From UBA2040 sp965660955 (GTDB lineage Bacteria > Bacteroidota > Bacteroidia > Flavobacteriales_D > Crocinitomicaceae): a DNA stretch of 19,827 bases. The notes beneath the pieces were generated by a model, which worked only from the letters and a program-made list of their open reading frames with translations, made no database searches and was not told the origin of the DNA. The position numbers were made by a program, and so were the translations under genes. Shown piece after piece: positions 15,141 to 19,827 of this stretch. Every line of letters begins with the position of its first letter. Position 1 is the first letter of the stretch. The stretch spans positions 1-19,827 of the forward strand of contig CBFIBY010000029.1 in NCBI GenBank assembly GCA_965660955.1. Direction: 5' to 3'.

Positions 15141-15237
15141 TCAAGACTTAAGGACTCAGGACTTAATTTTCTTGGTAAAAAATAGAATTCTTCAAATAAA
15201 TTAAGTCCTGACTCCTCTGTCCTTTAGTCCTGAGTCC
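15141..15237. repeat. Inverted arrays of 7-8 bp units, GGACT type
   Basis: The left array (15141-15163) has GACT cores at 15045+100, 15153 and 15160, i.e. starting at 15145, 15153 and 15160. The right array has units starting at 15204, 15211, 15218, 15226 and 15233 (AGTCC, ACTCC, TGTCC, AGTCC, AGTCC; spacing 7, 7, 8, 7). TCAGGACTTAATTT (15156-15169) is the exact reverse complement of 15198-15211, and GGACTCAGGACT (15152-15163) of 15226-15237, so two alternative hairpins are possible. It lies between the divergent murB and menI starts, outside both predicted transcripts, so it is not a terminator of either gene. Role unknown. Confidence 0.8.
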
Positions 15238-15238
15238 G

Positions 15239-15270
15239 TTGTCTCAATCCTTAAATATTAACTAAATTTA
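15239..15270 (+). promoter_or_regulatory. Putative promoter of the menaquinone operon (TTG-N21-TAAATTTA)
   Basis: TTG at 15239-15241 and TAAATTTA at 15263-15270 are 21 nt apart, within the Bacteroidetes range; the -7 box differs from consensus in its last base. The ATG at 15275 follows after 4 nt, again pointing to a leaderless mRNA. The heptamer-array repeat ends just before the TTG. Confidence 0.45.
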
Positions 15271-15274
15271 CACC

Positions 15275-15694
15275 ATGAAATTACGCCAAGTACCACTTGA
15301 ACAAATCGAATCTCTTTTCAAAAACACAATGATGGAAACCCTTGGTATCCGTTGCATTGAGTTGGGCGACGATTATGTTGTTGCTACTATGCCTGTCGAC
15401 AAACGAACACATCAACCGATGGGTTTGTTACATGGGGGGGCAAGTGCTGCGTTAATTGAAAGTATTGGTTCAATGGGATCTGTTTTGTTAATCGATATTG
15501 AAAAAGAAGCACCTGTCGGATTAGAAATAAATGCAAATCACCTTGGAGGTATGAAAAGCGGATTGGTAAAAGCGATTGGAAAAATTGTTCATGCAGGCAG
15601 ACGAACGCACGTATGGCAAGTCGATCTATTTGATGATTCGAACGATAAATTGATTTGCACTGGACGTTTAACCGTAATGATTGTTCCAAGATAA
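15275..15694 (+). CDS. menI: Hotdog-fold thioesterase, probable DHNA-CoA hydrolase MenI
   Basis: The 139-residue product is a PaaI/YdiI-type acyl-CoA thioesterase. The segment TMPVDKRTHQPMGLLHGGAS followed by AALIESIGS closely matches E. coli YdiI (MenI); H53 in LLHGG and E62 correspond to the YdiI active site. MenI releases 1,4-dihydroxy-2-naphthoate from its CoA ester in menaquinone synthesis. The neighbours menF, 4 bases downstream, and menD, overlapping menF, strongly support this role over a general thioesterase. The codons for LLHGGAS include a run of seven G (15434-15440), unusual in this A+T-rich sequence. The start at 15275 is the only good one and has a promoter just upstream. Confidence 0.85.
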   Translation: MKLRQVPLEQIESLFKNTMMETLGIRCIELGDDYVVATMPVDKRTHQPMGLLHGGASAALIESIGSMGSVLLIDIEKEAPVGLEINANHLGGMKSGLVKAIGKIVHAGRRTHVWQVDLFDDSNDKLICTGRLTVMIVPR

Positions 15695-15698
15695 TTCA

Positions 15699-16664
15699 AT
15701 GGCAGATATACTTACATATCGTATTCCACAAAAAGACGTGGTGGAGCTAACCGGTGAGTTCAAACGCTCAACTGTTCCGGATGCGGAAAGCACATTTTGC
15801 ATTTCGAATAGCAACAAAAGCGCCTTGTACTATTTCCATGAAACGGGTGAAGAAGCATCCTTCTTTTATTCAGACCGCATACCCTACACGGTCAGTAAGA
15901 AAGAGTATCTAATGGGCGCTGAATCCTTGTTGAATAATTTTCAAGTTCACGGACTACAAAAAGCGGTTTACGGTCGAGTTAAAAGCGTTTCCTTTGACGA
16001 AAGAAAATGTGCAGCTTTGTTCAAAGAACTTTGCATTGCGTATCCAAAAGCCTTTGTCTACATGGTTTCTAGCGAGCTGTTCGGCACGTGGATAGGCGCA
16101 ACGCCTGAAGTACTTTTGTCCATGCATGGTCAACAAGGCTATACGATGTCACTTGCTGGAACAAAACAAGTTCATGCTGGCGAGGACTGGGATGAAAAGG
16201 AAAAAGAAGAACAATACATCGTTACAGAATTCATTCAAAATCGTTTACTCACCCAAGAATTGCAAGAAATTGAGCAGCACGGCCCTTTCGATATTGAGGC
16301 AGGTCCAGTTAAGCATTTACGAACTGATTTTTCGTTTTATAGTCCCGAAAAATCTGCGATTGATATAGCCTTGGAGCTACACCCAACACCAGCGGTGGCA
16401 GGAGTTCCAACAAAAATTGCACAGGATTTGGTTGCCACTCTGGAACCATTTTACAGGGATTTATATACAGGATTCATTGGCGCGACAGACGATAGAAACA
16501 GCTACTTATATGTAAACCTTCGTTGTTGCCAAATTCTGCCAGGAAAAGCATATTTGTATGTGGGCGGAGGCTATACCAAAGATTCTATTCCCGATTTGGA
16601 ATGGGATGAAACAGAAAATAAGGCGCGAACACTTTTGAATATAATGGAGAAAATCGACGGTTAA
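15699..16664 (+). CDS. menF: Isochorismate synthase MenF
   Basis: This 321-residue chorismate-binding enzyme converts chorismate to isochorismate, the committed step toward menaquinone. Visible family motifs are IGATPEVLLS (132-141), LAGT (152-155), EEQYIVTEFI (170-179), LHPTPAVAGVP (227-237), RDLYTGFIGA (253-262), VNLRCCQI (272-279) and YVGGGYTKDSIPDLEWDETENKA (287-309). K88 in KAVYGRV is the likely counterpart of the catalytic lysine of E. coli MenF. It is shorter than E. coli MenF (about 430), having a reduced N-terminal part. The ATG at 15699 is preferred over the TTG at 15681, which would overlap menI. Salicylate or siderophore use is less likely given the menI and menD neighbours. Confidence 0.92.
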   Translation: MADILTYRIPQKDVVELTGEFKRSTVPDAESTFCISNSNKSALYYFHETGEEASFFYSDRIPYTVSKKEYLMGAESLLNNFQVHGLQKAVYGRVKSVSFDERKCAALFKELCIAYPKAFVYMVSSELFGTWIGATPEVLLSMHGQQGYTMSLAGTKQVHAGEDWDEKEKEEQYIVTEFIQNRLLTQELQEIEQHGPFDIEAGPVKHLRTDFSFYSPEKSAIDIALELHPTPAVAGVPTKIAQDLVATLEPFYRDLYTGFIGATDDRNSYLYVNLRCCQILPGKAYLYVGGGYTKDSIPDLEWDETENKARTLLNIMEKIDG

Positions 16665-18394
16665 TGAGTTATTTAGCAAGCGATAAAGAAAACGTTCATC
16701 TATTTGTAGAGACTTGCGTCGCATCCGGTTTGAAACATGTGGTTATTTCACCTGGATCGCGAAACGCTCCATTAACCATCTCATTTGACGAACATCCTGA
16801 AATTGAATGCTACCTGGTTCATGATGAACGAAGCGCTGGCTTTTTTGCCATGGGGATTGCTTTGCAAATTCAGAAACCAGTTGCTGTAGTTTGCACGTCT
16901 GGTTCAGCAGTTTTAAACTATTTCCCAGCCGTTGCTGAAGCATATTATCAGAGCATACCACTTGTTGTCATTAGCGCTGATCGTCCGCAAGAATGGATCA
17001 ATCACGGAGATGGGCAAACAATTATGCAAGACAATGTTTTTGGAACACATGTTCATGGCTTCTTGCAACTCGAGGATAAAGACGAAAACAAGGAGTATAA
17101 AAAGATGTTGGTCAATGAAACATCGGGTTTGTTCCAAAAAGCTTCAGAGAATTGGCTGGGTCCCATTCATATTAATTTTGCTTTGGAAGAACCATTGTAT
17201 GGAACAATTGAAGTGGCGGACTTCGACTCCGCTCAATCCTCAGTTATTCAATTCAACAACCAACAAACTTCTTTTCCGCTACTTCTGCATCAAGCCGAAG
17301 CCGAAAATATCGATTGGGAAAATTTCAAATTAAAATGGTCGAACGCTAAGAAAAAATTGGTGCTTGTTGGTCAAATGCCAAAAAACATGGCTTTGCTCAA
17401 TGAATTAAAAACGATGGTGGAGGACCCCAGTGTTGTCATCATGGTCGAAAACACATCAAATTTATATGACCTTCGTTTTATTCATTGCATAGACCGAACG
17501 ATAGAACACTTGAACAGTGAAAACTCAGATTTCGTGCCCGAAATACTCATTTCTTTGGGTGGAGCCATTGTTTCCAAGAAGATAAAAACGTTACTACGTA
17601 AGTGGGATATTAAGGAGCACTGGCGAGTTGGACATGCGTTTCCAGAAATGAACACCTTTCGTCACGTTTCTGCTTCATTAGAAGTTAAAGCTTCCACTTT
17701 TGTTCGCAAAATCAACGAAGCTCCGCGTTTGGACGTAGAACCTTACGCTCCGAAATGGAAATCAATAGATTTCGTTCGTCAGGACTTGACAAGAGAATAT
17801 TGCGAAAACGCACCTTTTTCAGATTTAAAAGTCTTTCATACTCTACTCGATTTTTTACCGGATTCGAGCACTTTGCATTTGGGCAATAGTTCTGTAGTTC
17901 GCTACGCCCAATTGTTTGATCCGCTCTACAATGTTACCTATCAAGCCAATCGAGGGACAAGCGGAATTGATGGAAGTATGAGTACTTCAGTTGGATCAGC
18001 CATAGCTGAAAAAGACACTTGGCACATTCACTTCACGGGAGATATTTCATTCTTTTATGATAGCAATGCCTTGTGGAACAGGCATCTCACATCAAATCTC
18101 CGTATCTTTTTGATTAACAACTCGGGTGGCGGAATATTCAAAATCATTCCTGGTCCAAATTCTACGAAGCAATACGAAGATTATTTTGTAGCGCAACATG
18201 AACATTCAGCTGAACATATTTGCAAGGCTTTTCACATTGACTATTTCAAGGCGACTGACGAAAGCTCTATTGTTGAGTGTATGGAAGAATTCTACACGTA
18301 TGAAGAAGACGGAAGACCGAAATTGATGGAGATTTTTACTGATTCAGAGCTTAACCCAAAAGTTTTGACCGATTATTTTCTTTCGCTCAAATAG
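16664..18394 (+). CDS. menD: SEPHCHC synthase MenD
   Basis: The 576-residue thiamine diphosphate enzyme joins isochorismate and the succinic semialdehyde unit from 2-oxoglutarate, giving 2-succinyl-5-enolpyruvyl-6-hydroxy-3-cyclohexene-1-carboxylate. Seen: SPGSRNAPL (29-37), the ThDP-activating glutamate E55 in HDERSAGFFAMGIA, CTSGSAVLNYFPAVAEAY (77-94), SADRP, and near the C-terminus GTSGIDGSMSTSVGSAIAE, the Mg/ThDP segment TGDISFFYDSNALWN, and INNSGGGIFKIIPGP. The length is normal for MenD. Its ATG shares one base with the menF stop, so translation is coupled. It is the last menaquinone gene here; menC, menE, menB and menA must lie elsewhere. Confidence 0.95.
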   Translation: MSYLASDKENVHLFVETCVASGLKHVVISPGSRNAPLTISFDEHPEIECYLVHDERSAGFFAMGIALQIQKPVAVVCTSGSAVLNYFPAVAEAYYQSIPLVVISADRPQEWINHGDGQTIMQDNVFGTHVHGFLQLEDKDENKEYKKMLVNETSGLFQKASENWLGPIHINFALEEPLYGTIEVADFDSAQSSVIQFNNQQTSFPLLLHQAEAENIDWENFKLKWSNAKKKLVLVGQMPKNMALLNELKTMVEDPSVVIMVENTSNLYDLRFIHCIDRTIEHLNSENSDFVPEILISLGGAIVSKKIKTLLRKWDIKEHWRVGHAFPEMNTFRHVSASLEVKASTFVRKINEAPRLDVEPYAPKWKSIDFVRQDLTREYCENAPFSDLKVFHTLLDFLPDSSTLHLGNSSVVRYAQLFDPLYNVTYQANRGTSGIDGSMSTSVGSAIAEKDTWHIHFTGDISFFYDSNALWNRHLTSNLRIFLINNSGGGIFKIIPGPNSTKQYEDYFVAQHEHSAEHICKAFHIDYFKATDESSIVECMEEFYTYEEDGRPKLMEIFTDSELNPKVLTDYFLSLK

Positions 18395-18406
18395 GATCCA
18401 ATTCAC

Positions 18407-18414
18407 TATTTTCG
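18407..18414 (+). promoter_or_regulatory. Putative -7 promoter box of the GNAT gene
   Basis: TATTTTCG, a TAnnTTCG variant, ends 6 nt before the ATG at 18421. The gap from the menD stop is only 26 bases, so this box would allow expression apart from the men operon. No clear -33 TTG is present. Confidence 0.35.
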
Positions 18415-18420
18415 TTTAAC

Positions 18421-18960
18421 ATGAAATTTCATTTGGAAACTCCACGCCTTATTCTCAGAGAAATCCGTGACTCTGACCTCGAGGGCATGTTTGAACTCGA
18501 CTCCAACCCAAATGTTCACCGATTTCTTGGCAACAAACCAATTACTACTCGGGAAGAAGCTCAAAAGACAATCGATAGTGTTAAGAAACAATATGCCGAA
18601 AGAGGCATTGGAAGATGGGCGATGATTAGTAAAGAAACAGGAGAATTTATGGGATGGTCTGGATTGCGCTTAAACACAGAATACAACATGAATAACCACA
18701 CACGTTATTACGACGTTGGCTATCGGATTATTGAGCGTTTTTGGGGCGAAGGATATGCAACGGAATCAGGTCGAGTTGCCGTTGAATACGCTTTTAAAGC
18801 TATGTGCTTACCTGAAATTTATGGTACAACAGAATTCGGAAATGAAGCCTCTCATAAGGCTCTTTTAAATATTGGCCTAGAACACCTTTCTGATTTTTAC
18901 TACGAACCTGAAGATTTAAATTTGCGCTGGTACAGAGGGAAGAATACGTACAACTACTAA
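18421..18960 (+). CDS. GNAT N-acetyltransferase, RimJ/RimL-like
   Basis: The 179-residue product opens with the typical LETPRLILREIRDSDLEGMFEL, carries the acetyl-CoA pyrophosphate-binding motif RFWGEGYATES (about 107-117), and ends with the NEASHKALLNIGLEHL helix (about 140-155). This is the layout of the RimJ/RimL-like acetyltransferases that modify ribosomal proteins, antibiotics or metabolites; the acceptor cannot be told from sequence. It follows menD on the same strand after 26 bases but has its own -7-like box and no known link to menaquinone. Confidence 0.9.
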   Translation: MKFHLETPRLILREIRDSDLEGMFELDSNPNVHRFLGNKPITTREEAQKTIDSVKKQYAERGIGRWAMISKETGEFMGWSGLRLNTEYNMNNHTRYYDVGYRIIERFWGEGYATESGRVAVEYAFKAMCLPEIYGTTEFGNEASHKALLNIGLEHLSDFYYEPEDLNLRWYRGKNTYNY

Positions 18961-18979
18961 TTTAGCCAGGACGAAGAAG

Positions 18980-18999
18980 AACCTGACCTAGGTCATGTT
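18980..18999. promoter_or_regulatory. 20-bp palindrome, possible operator upstream of ppk2
   Basis: TGACCTAGGTCA (18984-18995) is a perfect 12-bp palindrome, and AAC/GTT on its outer sides extends it to 20 bp with one mismatched pair. It lies 20 bases after the GNAT stop and about 72 bases before the ppk2 ATG. No T tract follows, which argues against a terminator. Operator function is inference. Confidence 0.45.
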
Positions 19000-19070
19000 T
19001 CAAAAGGCAAATCGTTCGTAATTTTAAGTGTCGTAAAAGTTCGACAATCGAAAAGCTTAAAATTGACTAT

Positions 19071-19827
19071 ATGAATTTTACTTCCGAGCAATTATTGTCG
19101 GCAAAAACAAGGTCGGATCTTATCCAGATTGCGAAAAAGAACGACGTACCGGTAAACAAAACGCTCAATAAACTAAAATACGAAGCGGAACTTTTTAAAC
19201 TGCAATCGGAATTAGTGGATTTACAGAAATGGATTGCCGAAAACAACATGCGCGTCGCTGTTATTTTTGAAGGTCGCGATGCAGCAGGAAAAGGAGGCTC
19301 CATCAAACGGTTTAAAGAACACCTTAATCCTCGAACATCACGAGTGGTCGCTCTATCAAAACCTACTGATGTCGAAAGAGGACAATGGTATTTCCGTAGA
19401 TACATCAAGGTTCTTCCCAATCCTGGTGAAATCGTTTTCTTCGATAGAAGTTGGTACAATCGTGCTGTCGTAGAACCTGTTATGGGATTTTGTTCTCCTG
19501 AGCAATATGATAAGTTCATGGTTCAAGCTCCTGAATTCGAACGTCTATTGTATGAAGATAACCTCATCATTATTAAATTCTGGTTTTCGATTTCGAAAGA
19601 AGAACAGAAAAAACGATTTGATTCTCGATTAAAAAACCCACTAAAACGATGGAAATTCAGTCCAGTGGATATGAAAGGTCAAGAAATGTGGGATGATTAC
19701 ACCCATTACAAAGAACAAATGCTGAGTAAAACGCACACGAACTTCAGTCCTTGGATTATTGTAAAAACAAATGACAAGAAACAAGCTCGATTAGAAAGCA
19801 TGCGTTATGTCTTGTCTCAATTCGATT
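19071..19827 (+). CDS. ppk2: Polyphosphate kinase 2 family, 5' part
   Basis: The first 252 residues of a PPK2 protein are present; the window ends before the stop. Seen: the Walker A region EGRDAAGKGG (67-76), RYIKVLPNPGEIVFFDRSWYNRA with Walker B FFDRSW (123-128), the lid-type arginines around KNPLKRWKFSPVDMKGQEMWDDY (188-210). PPK2 enzymes use polyphosphate to phosphorylate nucleoside mono- or diphosphates; which of the PPK2 classes this is cannot be settled here. The ATG at 19071 is in a good position before TSEQLLSAKTRSDL, with a short inverted repeat TGTCG/CGACA 25-42 bases upstream. An ORF on the opposite strand over this region is a shadow. Confidence 0.93.
   Translation, partial: MNFTSEQLLSAKTRSDLIQIAKKNDVPVNKTLNKLKYEAELFKLQSELVDLQKWIAENNMRVAVIFEGRDAAGKGGSIKRFKEHLNPRTSRVVALSKPTDVERGQWYFRRYIKVLPNPGEIVFFDRSWYNRAVVEPVMGFCSPEQYDKFMVQAPEFERLLYEDNLIIIKFWFSISKEEQKKRFDSRLKNPLKRWKFSPVDMKGQEMWDDYTHYKEQMLSKTHTNFSPWIIVKTNDKKQARLESMRYVLSQFD

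Noticed and set aside
15052..15144. N-terminal extension of murB by 31 residues
   Set aside because: The added residues are not part of any MurB, the frame enters the inverted-repeat region, and a -7-like box lies between it and the true ATG at 15051.
15434..15440. Run of seven G inside menI as a possible phase-variation tract
   Set aside because: The run encodes the conserved HGG of the active site, the frame is intact, and a metabolic enzyme is an unlikely phase-variable gene.
15681..15698. TTG start for menF overlapping menI
   Set aside because: The ATG at 15699 directly after the menI stop is a normal operon arrangement and the extra residues are not conserved.
19067..19519. 150-codon reading frame on the minus strand over ppk2
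   Set aside because: It is antisense to an unmistakable PPK2 coding region with Walker motifs and shows no protein-family features.

Overview
The window looks like chromosomal core sequence from a Bacteroidetes (Bacteroidota) species, most likely order Flavobacteriales; the placement below phylum is inference. The support is an A+T-rich genome, a type IX secretion protein (PorQ) next to cytidylate kinase, a TonB-dependent receptor with an N-terminal carboxypeptidase-regulatory-like domain, the small Bacteroidetes 'membrane or secreted protein', a GIN-domain lipoprotein, and many copies of the Bacteroidetes -7 promoter box TAnnTTTG. Nearly all of the sequence is coding. I see no rRNA, tRNA, CRISPR array, IS element, phage gene or integrase, and no gene-free stretch over 300 bases; the largest gap is 15052-15274.

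Layout. 1-440 (-) is the 5' end of meaB (cut by the window edge), divergent from a YfcE-like phosphodiesterase (512-1009). porQ, cmk and an ACT-domain protein follow on the + strand to 3607. On the - strand, 3604-5638 holds a 61-residue membrane protein and a two-gene operon of a PagL-like lipid A deacylase and a GIN-domain lipoprotein. mazG, a TonB-dependent receptor and a secreted unknown run on + from 5738 to 9556 and end at a clear terminator. From 13886 down to 9617 on - lies an operon: ABC-F ATPase, FkbM methyltransferase, M61 peptidase. murB (-) is flanked on both sides by unusual inverted arrays of 7-8 bp units. From 15275 on + comes a menaquinone operon (menI-like thioesterase, menF, menD), then a GNAT acetyltransferase and the 5' part of ppk2, which runs off the end.

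How they work together. menF and menD are consecutive early steps of menaquinone synthesis and the hotdog thioesterase fits the later DHNA-CoA hydrolysis step. cmk, mazG and ppk2 serve nucleotide supply, nucleotide sanitation and polyphosphate-driven phosphorylation. murB serves peptidoglycan synthesis. porQ, the PagL-like enzyme and the TonB receptor are cell-envelope functions.

I did not find a new multi-gene system. The points most worth a second look are the paired heptamer-array inverted repeats flanking murB, the asymmetric ABC-F protein with one fully degenerate composite ATP site, the recurring -7 box only 4-7 nt before start codons (suggesting leaderless mRNAs), and a palindrome upstream of ppk2.
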